Assembly: GCF_000745965.1 (NCBI RefSeq)
Contig: NZ_KN050790.1
Location: 21,084 to 85,083, forward strand
From: Edaphobacter aggregans DSM 19364
Lineage (GTDB): Bacteria; Acidobacteriota; Terriglobia; Terriglobales; Acidobacteriaceae
DNA: 64,000 nucleotides
Direction of reading: 5' to 3'
The position numbers and the translations under genes are program-made. Shown one piece after another: positions 52,333 through 63,200 of this stretch. Position 1 is the stretch's first letter; each line of letters starts with the position of its first letter. The notes beneath the pieces were generated by a model. The model was not told where the DNA came from. It saw nothing but the letters and a program-made list of their open reading frames with translations, and made no database searches.

Positions 52333-54063
52333 TTAGAAGTTGAATGCCAGCCCAGCCCGCACCATCCGCGGAGTCTGCGCTAAGAACAGCGTCCGCCCGT
52401 CCCTCGACAGCACCGGACGGTACCCCTGCTCCAGCAGATTCGTCACATCCACGGTCGCCTCCAGACCCTGCGGAAGCAGGTTCCCGCAATGCACCGGCTG
52501 GCGGATGAAGAAGCTCAGGTAGGCCTGATCGCTGAACGCGGCAAAGCGATTCACCGGTGTCACCACCGCCTCAGGTTGCCACCGGTACGACGCCCGCACC
52601 TGGGTCCCGCTGTGAATCACGCGGCCCTTTACGGCCACCGTGGCCGACTGCGAACTGCGGGGCTTCAACTCGCTCGATACCCGGTCCAGATGCATCGGCT
52701 GTTTGCCCACGGGAGCCGCCAGACCATCGCCCGTGCTGTACTCCACCGCGACCCACAACCCCGGCGTAATCGGCTCCGTCATCAGCAGGTTGACTCCCTG
52801 CGACCGGTACCCGGCTGCCACCATCCGAAACGTATCCGTCGCCGTATCCGCCAGAATCCCGTTCGCCGTCGACCCGGGGATCGACGCCGCGGCCAGGTCG
52901 GCGACTGTCAGCTCGCCTCCCCCCGCCAGCGCCACGCGGCTCAGATTGTCAGCGTAGTAGGAGATCTGGATCGTTCCCCGGCCTGCTTTCCGCCCCAGCG
53001 AGACCTCCTGGTGCAGGCCGCGCTCGATCTGCATCTGCCCCTGGGCCATGACGCCCACCGGCAGCTCCAGCTCGACCGAGTCCAGCCCCTCGAACGATTG
53101 CAGATCGCGCGACGTCGCCATCCGGTATCCCACCCGCCAGTTTGAGGTCGGGTGAGCAGTGATCTTCAAAAATGGTCGCGAGGCCATCGCATAGTCCGAG
53201 CCACGGACAACGTAAATCGTTCCCCCCAGCTCCAGGTCCACCATGTCGCCCAGCTCTGTCTTCTCGGCCGAGGCCAGCTGGATCGCCTCGATCCCCGACA
53301 CGCCCCCCGTCCCCACCATCTCCGGGTGCGCCTGATAGCTCATCACGGTCCGGCCTGCGCCCGCGAACCCCAGGCGGCGCTCATAGCCTGCCTGCAGGGA
53401 GGTCGAAGGCGCTCGCAGATTAGGCCCAGTCGACGCTCCCAGATCGGCCCGCAGTTGCACATCCGAGCCGTCCGGCATTGCGCGATCCATCTCGAATACA
53501 TTGTGGACCCCGCCGGTCCCGAAGCCACCGTCACCCGACGTGACCGAGGCCCGCACCTTGTCCACCGGGTGAACGTGCTCCGCGGCGCTGGACGACATCA
53601 CCACCAGACCGCCGTCTTCGTCGAATATCCGCAGAATCGGTCGGTTCGCCGCCGAGCGCAGCGTCCACTTCCAGTCATCACTTGGCTCATCGGCCTTGCG
53701 GCGTTCCGCCGGCAGCCACGCGGCCGTATCGAACATCGCATTCAGAGTCAGGTTGACGACCGCCCTGGCGCCCGACCTCAGCTGCAGATTGCCCCGCAGC
53801 GCCGGCACGAAGAGCGCGGCGGAGGCTCTAACTTCATATCTTCCCGGAAGAAGATTCGCAATGAGATAGCGACCGTGCAGATCGGTCAGCGCCGTCCCCA
53901 CCAGAACCGAGTCGGCACCGAGCACCTGAACCAGCGCGCCCATCTGGGTCACACCCTGCGCGTCGCGCACCACACCCGATACGGCTGCAGGAGCCGCCCA
54001 GACAGCCACCGATGCGGTCAGCATCAGCGTCAAAATCGCGATCTTCACTTGGGTACGCTGCAC
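52333..54063 (-). CDS. Carboxypeptidase-regulatory domain outer-membrane protein (TonB-receptor-like)
   Basis: About 576 residues from GTG 54063 (GTG 54048 is an alternative). Signal peptide (ILTLMLTASVAVWAA), then a carboxypeptidase-regulatory-like domain (VSGVVRDAQGVTQMGALVQV, LLPGRYEVRASAALF). The rest is beta-rich and ends RAGLAFNF, an outer-membrane barrel end. There is a ring of short strands (VHNVFEMDRAMPDGSDVQLR) but no clear plug motif such as the VDG or GGIVQI of the other receptors. It could be a plugless barrel or assembly partner; function uncertain. Next to the third GWxTD gene on the same strand. Confidence 0.72.
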   Translation of the reverse strand: MQRTQVKIAILTLMLTASVAVWAAPAAVSGVVRDAQGVTQMGALVQVLGADSVLVGTALTDLHGRYLIANLLPGRYEVRASAALFVPALRGNLQLRSGARAVVNLTLNAMFDTAAWLPAERRKADEPSDDWKWTLRSAANRPILRIFDEDGGLVVMSSSAAEHVHPVDKVRASVTSGDGGFGTGGVHNVFEMDRAMPDGSDVQLRADLGASTGPNLRAPSTSLQAGYERRLGFAGAGRTVMSYQAHPEMVGTGGVSGIEAIQLASAEKTELGDMVDLELGGTIYVVRGSDYAMASRPFLKITAHPTSNWRVGYRMATSRDLQSFEGLDSVELELPVGVMAQGQMQIERGLHQEVSLGRKAGRGTIQISYYADNLSRVALAGGGELTVADLAAASIPGSTANGILADTATDTFRMVAAGYRSQGVNLLMTEPITPGLWVAVEYSTGDGLAAPVGKQPMHLDRVSSELKPRSSQSATVAVKGRVIHSGTQVRASYRWQPEAVVTPVNRFAAFSDQAYLSFFIRQPVHCGNLLPQGLEATVDVTNLLEQGYRPVLSRDGRTLFLAQTPRMVRAGLAFNF

Positions 54064-54228
54064 AGTGTTGGCACCTGGGCGTCGACGGCTGCTCCAAGGA
54101 AAACGCGCCCTGAAAAGAGAAGGATACGCGTCGAGAGGTAGCGCCAAGGACCGGTATCGCCTATTCGAATCTGCGTAACCGTGTCGCCTCTTACGTGCAC
54201 ACACCTGAAGTTCTTCCACTACAAAACG

Positions 54229-55956
54229 TCAATCTACCACAAAAGGTGCAGATTCTGCGATCTGCTGCTTCGAAATTCCGTCATTTACCTTAATAGTGAT
54301 CTGATACTTGCCCGGCTCCAGGCTCGTCAGTGGCATCGACCGCTCCAGCGTCACCTGATCCGAGTTCGGGTTCGTCTTCGACGTCTGCTCCTGAGTCTCA
54401 AGGATCGTCTGGTTGTTCGCCAGATTCGTTACCTGATACTCGATCGTCGCGTCGTTCTTCTTGCTCTGTTCGTCGATACCGAGGTTATACACCTGCATCC
54501 AGAAGTTCAAGTTCTGATTGCGGTGGAAGATTACCGGCTGCGTACCGCCGGAGGACACCCGCGGACGGATACGCGTGTTGCCGATGACGAAGTTGCCCGC
54601 TCCGATTTCCTTGGAGGGCACGCGCTCCATCTGATCGGCCAGGATCAGCGACGAGGTTGCCAGCCGGTCGTCGTCGTACTTGGGAACGTTCACGCTGCGC
54701 TGCCAGCGTCCGATGTGGTCCGGGTTGTTCACATCCTTAATAACGATGTCCACCTTATATAGGCCCGGCCGCAGCGGAAGCGCCTTCCAATAGACGGAGG
54801 CGTTGTTCTGCGTGCGCCCCAGCAGTTCGCTCGGCACCTGCACCGTGACCGTTTCCTCGAACGTCTGGATCGGCCGTTTGTTCAGGTTCGTCACGCGGCC
54901 CAGGATATTCACCGTTCCTGTTGCCACGCCGTCCTTATTCTGGAAGGTGATGTCCTTGTTGCGAATCTGCAGCGTCACTGGAATCAGAATCGTTTCGTTG
55001 GTTACCTTCACGTAATCGGTGCGGACATCGAAGAGGAACGGAGGGCCGGTCAGGACCTTCGAGGTCACCATGTAGCTCTCGAGATCCTTGAACTTGATCT
55101 CAGGAGCAGCCTGAAGCTTGGCGAAGGTGTTCAGCCGGTCGAACTGCTTCGACTGGTTCATTGTGGACATCGGACCTGCGCCCAGCTGCTCAAGACCACC
55201 ACCCGAGAAGCGGTCCTTCTTGTCCGCCTGCCCCATCTGCTCGTACATGGTCGCACCGGCCCCCGGCACGTACTTCAAAGCGTCCTTCTCCGAGCGGTCG
55301 ATCGTCATGTGGTAGTCGCCGCACATGCACGTATCCACAAACTCGATGTCGATGTTGTCGCCGACGCCCTGGATATAACGGTAGTGCCACGTCTCGAACG
55401 GGTACGTAGAGGTATTGCCGCCGCCCTCTTCCATCGGACGCTGATAGTTGCCGCCGCTCGGATGAGAGTCGATCGAGTCCGGCTTGCCGTAGGCAATATA
55501 GATGTGGCCGCGATCGGTCTTCCATCCCGGCTTGCCCGCCGCGAAGCGCTCGTTCGCGTAGGCGATGCGCCGGTAGTGCTCGTCGCGATACTCGTTGTCC
55601 GGAGACTCAGGATTCGGATTGCGGCGCAGCCAGAACTGCTCGATGAAGCTGTCGCGCTCCTCGTCATTGCTCAGGTGCTTGAACGCCTGCATCTCCTGGT
55701 CGGTGATGATCCAGCGGACGTCCTCGTCCAGCCATTTCTTGTAGACGCCCTTCAACTCCTGCCGCAGAGCCTTCTGCTGGGCAAACTTTTCCTTGTCGCT
55801 CGGCTGGCGCTTCAGTGGATCTGGCTTCTCCTCGGTCGGCGCACCCTGGGTCACTCCATCCGGAGCGCTCTGCGCCTGTGCCACGGCCGCGCGGCCGCTG
55901 AACAACGCAAGAGAGAGAAACGCCGTACCGCAGACAAGGTGACGCAAGGTCGTCAT
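54229..55956 (-). CDS. GWxTD-domain protein, third paralogue
   Basis: About 575 residues from ATG 55956, where a signal peptide begins (LRHLVCGTAFLSLALFSGRA). The GWxTD domain has KPGWKTDRGHIYIAYGKPD and a preceding LSNDEERDSFIEQFWLRRNP. The remaining part is a set of beta domains with VPVTLQIRNKDITFQNKDG and PGLYKVDIVIKDVNNPDHIG. It lacks the C-terminal TPR of the other two. It is more divergent, and its sequence and context are unlike the duplicated pair, so it is probably an ancestral chromosomal copy. Confidence 0.87.
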   Translation of the reverse strand: MTTLRHLVCGTAFLSLALFSGRAAVAQAQSAPDGVTQGAPTEEKPDPLKRQPSDKEKFAQQKALRQELKGVYKKWLDEDVRWIITDQEMQAFKHLSNDEERDSFIEQFWLRRNPNPESPDNEYRDEHYRRIAYANERFAAGKPGWKTDRGHIYIAYGKPDSIDSHPSGGNYQRPMEEGGGNTSTYPFETWHYRYIQGVGDNIDIEFVDTCMCGDYHMTIDRSEKDALKYVPGAGATMYEQMGQADKKDRFSGGGLEQLGAGPMSTMNQSKQFDRLNTFAKLQAAPEIKFKDLESYMVTSKVLTGPPFLFDVRTDYVKVTNETILIPVTLQIRNKDITFQNKDGVATGTVNILGRVTNLNKRPIQTFEETVTVQVPSELLGRTQNNASVYWKALPLRPGLYKVDIVIKDVNNPDHIGRWQRSVNVPKYDDDRLATSSLILADQMERVPSKEIGAGNFVIGNTRIRPRVSSGGTQPVIFHRNQNLNFWMQVYNLGIDEQSKKNDATIEYQVTNLANNQTILETQEQTSKTNPNSDQVTLERSMPLTSLEPGKYQITIKVNDGISKQQIAESAPFVVD

Positions 55957-56251
55957 AACGCTGGAAACACTCCTGATACCAACCTGTATTGTAGGGCCGG
56001 TTACGTCTTGGTTACAAGCCTTTCCATCGCCGCTTTGGGACCCTGTTATCATCTTTGGCACAAAGACAGTGTCCTGTTTAGACGTGCCTAAGATCGTTTG
56101 GGCATACAAGGCGGACTATCTCCCGCTAACTCAACACTCACGGAGATCTACGGAACCGGAACCCGAGCCTTTCCGTAACGCTAGGACAGGCGGTCAACCC
56201 CTTGAAGCGCTCCCTGCATCAGCAGAGAGGAGAAGCGCAGAGAAAGCATCG

Positions 56252-57652
56252 ATGAGCGTAAAGAAAATTGTTCTGATTGTAGTTGCTGTCGTGGTCCTCG
56301 CAGGCATCGTCATCGGCAGCGTCATCAAAGGCCAAGGCTCCGTCACCAAGGTAGCCACCGGCAGAGTCGTGCGCCAGGACCTGGTCTCCATCGTCAACGG
56401 AACCGGCCAGATCAAGCCCAAAACCTACGTCAACGTCGGCGCGACCGCCTTCGGCCGAATCACCCGCCTCAACGTGAAGGAAGGTGACCACGTCAAGGCG
56501 GGCACCGTCCTCGCCACCGTCGAGAACGTCCAGCCCTCCGCGACGGTCACCGCACAGCAGGCCGCCATCGAGAGCTCGAAGACCGACGTAAACAGCATGA
56601 TGGCTGCTGAGCGCACCGCCGAGGCCAACATCGCCCAGGCCAAAGCCGACCTCGAGCAGAAGCACTTCGACTACGAGCGCGCCAAGTCCCTCTACGAAGA
56701 GAAGCTCATCCCCAAGCAGGACTTCGACGCCAAAAAAGCCGCCTACGACATGGCCGTCGCCACGCTGGCCCAGCGTGAGGCAGCGCACGCGCAGGCCAGG
56801 GCCCAGACGGAGTCTCAGCGCGCCCACGTCAACCAGGCCATCGCCTCGCAGCGCGCCAACTACGACTCGCTCGACAAGACCATCAGCCGCGCTCCCTTCG
56901 ACGGCCTCGTCACCAACGTCCCCGTCCGCGAGGGCGAGACCGTCGTCGTCGGAATCCAGAACGCCGGCGGATCCACCATCATGACCCTGGCGGATATGTC
57001 CGTCATCACCGCAGAGGTCAAGGTGGACGAGACCGACATCGTCAACGTCCGCCTGAATCAGCCCGCCGACGTTACCGTCGACGCCCTGCCCGGCCGCATC
57101 TTCAAGGGTCATGTCACCGAAGTCGGCGACCAGGCTCTGCTCCGTACAACCGGCCTCTCGACCACCCAGAGCACCACCGGAACCGAGGAGGCCAAGGACT
57201 TCAAGGTCGTCGTCACCCTCGACCAGGCCTCCGACGACCTGCGGCCCGGCCTCTCGGCCACAGCCAAGATCACCACAGCGCACCAACAGAACGCCCTGAC
57301 TATCCCGATCCAGGCGCTCGTCCAGCGCAACCCGGCTACAGAAAAGGTCCTGGCAGCCAACAACGGCAAGATGCCCGGAGCATCAGGCGTGGCGGCCAGC
57401 ACGACTCCTCCCGCGGGCAAGGGCCAGACCGTCCAGGGCGTCTATGTCCTTAAGAACGAGCACAAGAAGCTTCGCGCAGTCTTTGTCCCCGTGACCACCG
57501 GAGTCACCGGAGCCACCGAAATCGAGGTCCTCAGCGGTCTGAATCAGGGCGACGAAATTGTGACCGGCCGCTACAAAATTCTCCGAGCCCTCAAGAGCGG
57601 TACGCCCGTCAAACGAGATAACACGCCCGAGTCTGAGGCGGAGAAGTCCTGA
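56252..57652 (+). CDS. Periplasmic adaptor subunit (MacA/HlyD type)
   Basis: A 466-residue membrane-fusion protein. N-terminal helix (KIVLIVVAVVVLAGIVIGSV), biotinyl-lipoyl half (GRITRLNVKEGDHVKAGTVL), a long coiled-coil hairpin (about 85-200; AKADLEQKHFDYERAKSLYE), second lipoyl half (TISRAPFDGLVTNVPVREGE), and beta-barrel domains. It links an inner-membrane transporter to an outer-membrane exit. MacA-like proteins work with a MacB-type ATPase/permease; the ATPase follows after about 150 bases. Upstream starts exist in frame but ATG 56252 begins at the membrane helix. Confidence 0.9.
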   Translation: MSVKKIVLIVVAVVVLAGIVIGSVIKGQGSVTKVATGRVVRQDLVSIVNGTGQIKPKTYVNVGATAFGRITRLNVKEGDHVKAGTVLATVENVQPSATVTAQQAAIESSKTDVNSMMAAERTAEANIAQAKADLEQKHFDYERAKSLYEEKLIPKQDFDAKKAAYDMAVATLAQREAAHAQARAQTESQRAHVNQAIASQRANYDSLDKTISRAPFDGLVTNVPVREGETVVVGIQNAGGSTIMTLADMSVITAEVKVDETDIVNVRLNQPADVTVDALPGRIFKGHVTEVGDQALLRTTGLSTTQSTTGTEEAKDFKVVVTLDQASDDLRPGLSATAKITTAHQQNALTIPIQALVQRNPATEKVLAANNGKMPGASGVAASTTPPAGKGQTVQGVYVLKNEHKKLRAVFVPVTTGVTGATEIEVLSGLNQGDEIVTGRYKILRALKSGTPVKRDNTPESEAEKS

Positions 57653-57683
57653 ACCAGAGACGCGACCAGGCCGCCGCGCACGC

Positions 57684-57723
57684 AGAATGCCCGGGCCCGG
57701 GGTTCGAATCCCGATTCCTCCAC
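57684..57723 (+). repeat. Possible tRNA 3'-end-like remnant
   Basis: GGGGTTCGAATCCCGATTCCTCCA looks like a T arm (with GGTTCGAATCC) and acceptor 3' strand. The stem is imperfect and there is no anticodon arm. Placed between the adaptor and ATPase genes. May be a degraded tRNA fragment or chance; low confidence. Confidence 0.3.
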
Positions 57724-57799
57724 GGAACTGGTACGCCCTCCGCGACGTACCTAATCCGGAAACGTACTATCCTAGAATCGCACCACACCGGAGAACCGG

Positions 57800-58564
57800 A
57801 TGGCCATCGAAACCGCAGTCGAAACCGCAGTCGCCACCGTCGCGGGCCCACGCCCCGGCGACATCATCGTCACCGACAATCTCTGGAAGACCTATGAGAT
57901 GGGCGACCAGCAGGTCCATGCTCTCCGAGGCGTGAATCTCCGCATCCGCCAGAACGAGTATGTCGCCATCATGGGACCCTCCGGCTCGGGAAAGTCGACG
58001 CTGATGAACCTCATCGGCTGCCTCGACTCGCCCTCGCAGGGCAAATACTGGCTCAATGGCCATGACGTCTCTGAACTCAACGACGACGAGCTTGCGCGCA
58101 TCCGCAACAAGGAGATCGGCTTCGTCTTCCAGACCTTCAACCTGCTCGCCCGCGCCACCGCGCTCCACAACGTCGAGCTGCCCCTCATCTATAACGGCAC
58201 TCCCGCCGGCCAGCGCACCGAGCGTGCCAAGGCCGTGCTCGAGAGCGTTGGCCTTGGCACGCGCATGCTCCACAAACCAAACGAGCTCTCCGGCGGTCAG
58301 CGTCAGCGCGTCGCCATCGCCCGCGCCCTGGTCAACAACCCCTCCATCATCCTGGCCGACGAGCCTACCGGAAACCTCGACTCCAAGACCGGCGACGAGA
58401 TCATGGCGCTCTTCGACGAGCTTCACGCCAAGGGAAATACCATCGTGCTGGTCACCCACGAGCCCGATATCGCCGAGTATGCCCATCGCATCGTCACGAT
58501 TCGCGACGGCGTCATCGCCAGCGACCACGTATCTTCACGCATCCGTACCAGTAGCAATGCTTAA
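57800..58564 (+). CDS. ABC transporter ATPase (MacB/LolD type)
   Basis: A 254-residue ATPase: Walker [12 protein letters not shown] (about 61-69), signature [15 protein letters not shown], Walker [20 protein letters not shown], and [15 protein letters not shown] is typical of the MacB/LolD/FtsE type. It should energise an FtsX-like permease working with the adaptor encoded upstream, but no such permease follows; the next gene is a secreted protein. The permease may be elsewhere. Confidence 0.92.
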   Translation: MAIETAVETAVATVAGPRPGDIIVTDNLWKTYEMGDQQVHALRGVNLRIRQNEYVAIMGPSGSGKSTLMNLIGCLDSPSQGKYWLNGHDVSELNDDELARIRNKEIGFVFQTFNLLARATALHNVELPLIYNGTPAGQRTERAKAVLESVGLGTRMLHKPNELSGGQRQRVAIARALVNNPSIILADEPTGNLDSKTGDEIMALFDELHAKGNTIVLVTHEPDIAEYAHRIVTIRDGVIASDHVSSRIRTSSNA

Positions 58565-58617
58565 ACACTAGGTCATCTGTTGCATCCTCACTCCGGCCCT
58601 GGGCCGTCTAAAATAGC

Positions 58618-61308
58618 ATGATGGCAATCCTCTCCGGCCGCCTGCGCGCCGCTGCTATTGCTGCATCGACGGGACTCGTTTTCGCCTGCTCGTTGTCCTA
58701 CGCTCAGTCCGCTGGCCGGTTCGATCTCACCGGTCCGCGCATCGACATCCGTGTGACCCGCGATGGCAAGACCCTGCCTATCGCCGCCGTCCCCAATCTC
58801 AAGGCGGGCGACAAGCTGTGGCTTTTCGCCGACCTCCCCCGCACCCAGTCCGTTCACTACCTCCTCGTGGCCGCCTTCCTCCGCGGAACCACCAATCCCC
58901 CGCCCGACACCTGGTTCACCAAGATCGAGACCTGGAACAAAAAGGTCCGTGAAGAGGGTGCCACCCTCACCGTGCCTGCTGAGGCCCAGCAGGCAATCCT
59001 CTTCCTCGCTCCCGAGACCGGAGGCGACTTCGCCACCCTTCGCTCCGCCGTCCAGGGACGCCCGGGAGTCTTCGTCCGCGCAACCCAGGACCTCGCCGAG
59101 GCTGGCTTTGAACAGGCACGGATCGAGAAGTACCTCGACTCCATCAAGCAAGCGCCTCCCGGAGACCCCAAGGCCCTCCTGGACCACTCCAACCTTCTCG
59201 CCCGGACCCTCAACCTCAAGCCCAACCAGGACTGCTTCAACCGCCCCGTCGACCAGCAGTACACCTGTCTCACCCAGACCGGGACCCAGACCCTGCTCGA
59301 TGACGGCCACGGCCAGACCGTCGTCTCCATGCTCTCCGGCAACGACGCATCCGCCTTCCTCGGTGCCGCAGCCAGTACCTCCATGGCTGGCGGCGGCCTC
59401 TACAGCGCCTACGTCGGCGCCGTCGTCGACCTGGTCCGCCTGATGGGCAATCTCCACACCGCCCAGTACCAGTACATCCCCGCCATCTCGTTCCCTCAGG
59501 CTGAGCAGCTTAACCTCCGCCTGAACACGGCACCTTCGTTCCACAACCCCAAATCCGTCATCGTCATTGGCCTGCCCGCCATTCAGAATGCGGTCCCGCC
59601 GCCCCTCCGCGCCGCCGATCCTCGCCACGTCACCTGCCTGCTCCGTCCGAACGTGGTTCTTCCCGTCGAAGGAGCACCTCTCGTATTTTCAACAGGATTC
59701 GCGCATGACCTTGTGCTGCACATTAACGATAGCGAAGCTCGTCAGGATATCCCGCTAACCCCGGACGCCTTCAAGGGCGGCCTCGTCCTCGCCTCCACCC
59801 ATGAACGCAAGGCACTGCCCCTGCCCGCTGACGATGCCAGCGCAAAACCCGAGGCGGAAAAGACGAAGTCCCCCACTCCTCCCTCTAGCCCGGACTCTCC
59901 TCGGACGCCGCTCACCGGAACCATCACCGGTTTCTGGGGATTCGATCCCTACACCGGCCCTACCCTCCCCCTGCAGGACGTGCCGGGAACCGGATGGAAG
60001 CTCTCAACCGAGTCCGTTCTCATCGCGGGCCGTGACAATCACCTCACCCTCTCCTCCACCGGCACAGCCTGCATTGAGTCCATCACCTTCGAACCCTCCT
60101 CCGGCCGCCAGACCGAGGTCGCGTGGAAGCGCTCCGACAAACCCAACGTCGTTGACGTGACCCTCTCCCTCAAGTCCGTCGATCCCGGCAACATTCACCT
60201 CGACGTTCATCAGTACGGGGGCGCTGCCACAGCCGCTGTCACCGCCCAGACCTTCTCCGAGCCAGCGCAGCTCAACGCTCTCGTCCTCCACGCCGGCGAC
60301 ACCTCGGCCACGCTTACCGGAACCAGTCTCGATCAGGTCCGCCAACTTACCCTCAACGACCTGACCTTTTCGCCGGTGGGCACCCCCTCTTCCGTCAGCG
60401 GCGCCACTTCCTCCGGGGCGACTCAGACTCTTTCGCTCGCACTCCCCAACGGAACGGACGCACCCAAGCTCCACCCCGGAGACCATATCGTCGCACACGT
60501 CTCTCTTCGCGACGGCCGAACCCTTAGTCTTCCACTTGAGATTGCACCGGAGCGGCCATCAGTTACTCTTATCAGCCGCAACGTCTCTCAGTCGTCCTCA
60601 CCTATCCATCTGGCGAATGCCGATGCGCTTCCCATCGGTCAGAAGCTCACCTTCTCCCTGCACTCGGCCGTGCCATTTCAACGTAATAGCCAGGTGGAGA
60701 TCGCCAGCACTGACGACAGCCTGCGAACCAATCTAACCGTCGCCTCCGGATCACTGGTCCTTCAAAACTCCCATACCGTTCTCGGAACCTTCGATCCTCT
60801 CAAGGCCTTCGGGACCTCTGCCTTTGGGCCTCTGCGCCTGCGCGTCGTCGCCTCCGACGGCACGCCCGGTGATTGGATTCCGCTCGCTACCCTCGTCCGC
60901 CTGCCCGAGCTTCAGGAGCTTCACTGCCCCCCGGACGTCACCGCACTTTGCACACTGACCGGTTCTGACCTCTACCTGGTTGACTCACTTGCCACCGATG
61001 CCGCCTTTACCAACCCCATCGATGTCCCGGAAGGATTCGTAGGAACCGCCATCACACTGCCCCGTCCACCAAAGACAGGGTTCTACCTCAAACTGCGTGA
61101 TGAACCCACCTCGGCCAACACGGTAACCCTCCCGATCCAGATCCAGCGCACCCCCGCGCCTGCTCCCACCGTGACCTCAGCTCCACCAACTACCTCTCCT
61201 CAGACACCGCCGCCTCCGCAAGCGCCCGTGCCAGAACCTTCTGCCTCCAGTCCGCCGTCCAGCACCCCCCAGACGACCCCACCGCAGCAGGATCAACTTA
61301 CCCATTAG
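58618..61308 (+). CDS. Large exported hypothetical protein
   Basis: An 896-residue protein with signal peptide (AAAIAASTGLVFACSLSYAQ). I do not recognise the family. The first 370 residues contain a helix-rich part (KLWLFADLPRTQSVHYLLVA, DHSNLLARTLNLKPNQDCFN), a central Pro/Lys-rich linker (about 410-440), then several beta-sandwich-like stretches (SVLIAGRDNHLTLSSTGTAC), and a long Pro/Ser/Thr-rich C-terminal tail (about 835-890). This makes a surface or wall-associated protein likely. It may share a transcript with the ATPase 53 bases upstream. Confidence 0.72.
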   Translation: MMAILSGRLRAAAIAASTGLVFACSLSYAQSAGRFDLTGPRIDIRVTRDGKTLPIAAVPNLKAGDKLWLFADLPRTQSVHYLLVAAFLRGTTNPPPDTWFTKIETWNKKVREEGATLTVPAEAQQAILFLAPETGGDFATLRSAVQGRPGVFVRATQDLAEAGFEQARIEKYLDSIKQAPPGDPKALLDHSNLLARTLNLKPNQDCFNRPVDQQYTCLTQTGTQTLLDDGHGQTVVSMLSGNDASAFLGAAASTSMAGGGLYSAYVGAVVDLVRLMGNLHTAQYQYIPAISFPQAEQLNLRLNTAPSFHNPKSVIVIGLPAIQNAVPPPLRAADPRHVTCLLRPNVVLPVEGAPLVFSTGFAHDLVLHINDSEARQDIPLTPDAFKGGLVLASTHERKALPLPADDASAKPEAEKTKSPTPPSSPDSPRTPLTGTITGFWGFDPYTGPTLPLQDVPGTGWKLSTESVLIAGRDNHLTLSSTGTACIESITFEPSSGRQTEVAWKRSDKPNVVDVTLSLKSVDPGNIHLDVHQYGGAATAAVTAQTFSEPAQLNALVLHAGDTSATLTGTSLDQVRQLTLNDLTFSPVGTPSSVSGATSSGATQTLSLALPNGTDAPKLHPGDHIVAHVSLRDGRTLSLPLEIAPERPSVTLISRNVSQSSSPIHLANADALPIGQKLTFSLHSAVPFQRNSQVEIASTDDSLRTNLTVASGSLVLQNSHTVLGTFDPLKAFGTSAFGPLRLRVVASDGTPGDWIPLATLVRLPELQELHCPPDVTALCTLTGSDLYLVDSLATDAAFTNPIDVPEGFVGTAITLPRPPKTGFYLKLRDEPTSANTVTLPIQIQRTPAPAPTVTSAPPTTSPQTPPPPQAPVPEPSASSPPSSTPQTTPPQQDQLTH

Positions 61309-61573
61309 CGCAGACGGGGCCTGAAACGAGATTTCCACAGCGTAGCTACCCGAAAATCGTGTCAAGCCCCCTTTGCGAATAAGCATTGTGGAATGAGATA
61401 CATAAGAAGTGCCGATTAATTACCACTCATCCGTTATCCTTTTAACAAGGATCCCCAAATGAAAGAAGCCCTGACCGCGATCAGGGCATTCCTCATTTGG
61501 GGTACTTCGAACCGAAGTACCAGGCTATCTTTCATGGAATGAAGACTTTGCGCAACAAGCCAAGGGGAGGGGC
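61309..61573. promoter_or_regulatory. Intergenic region with nested inverted repeats
   Basis: Between convergent genes. CCCCAAATG (61453-61461) pairs with CATTTGGGG (61494-61502), and inside them GCCCTGA (61468) pairs with TCAGGGC (61481-61487). Next to this a second palindrome, GGTACTTCG-AAC-CGAAGTACC (61501-61521), shares its first two bases. The compound structure probably ends transcription from both sides. No gene seen. Confidence 0.6.
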
Positions 61574-63181
<1,608 letters not shown>

Positions 63182-63200
63182 AATCGTTCTCTGGTTCTCC

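Noticed and set aside
56219-57286. 355-codon minus-strand frame opposite the adaptor gene
   Set aside because: Shadow of the MacA-like gene: acidic, Gly-rich and featureless.
58588-59628. 346-codon minus-strand frame opposite the large secreted protein
   Set aside because: Gly/Asp/Val-rich shadow of a Pro/Thr-rich gene, no recognisable domain.
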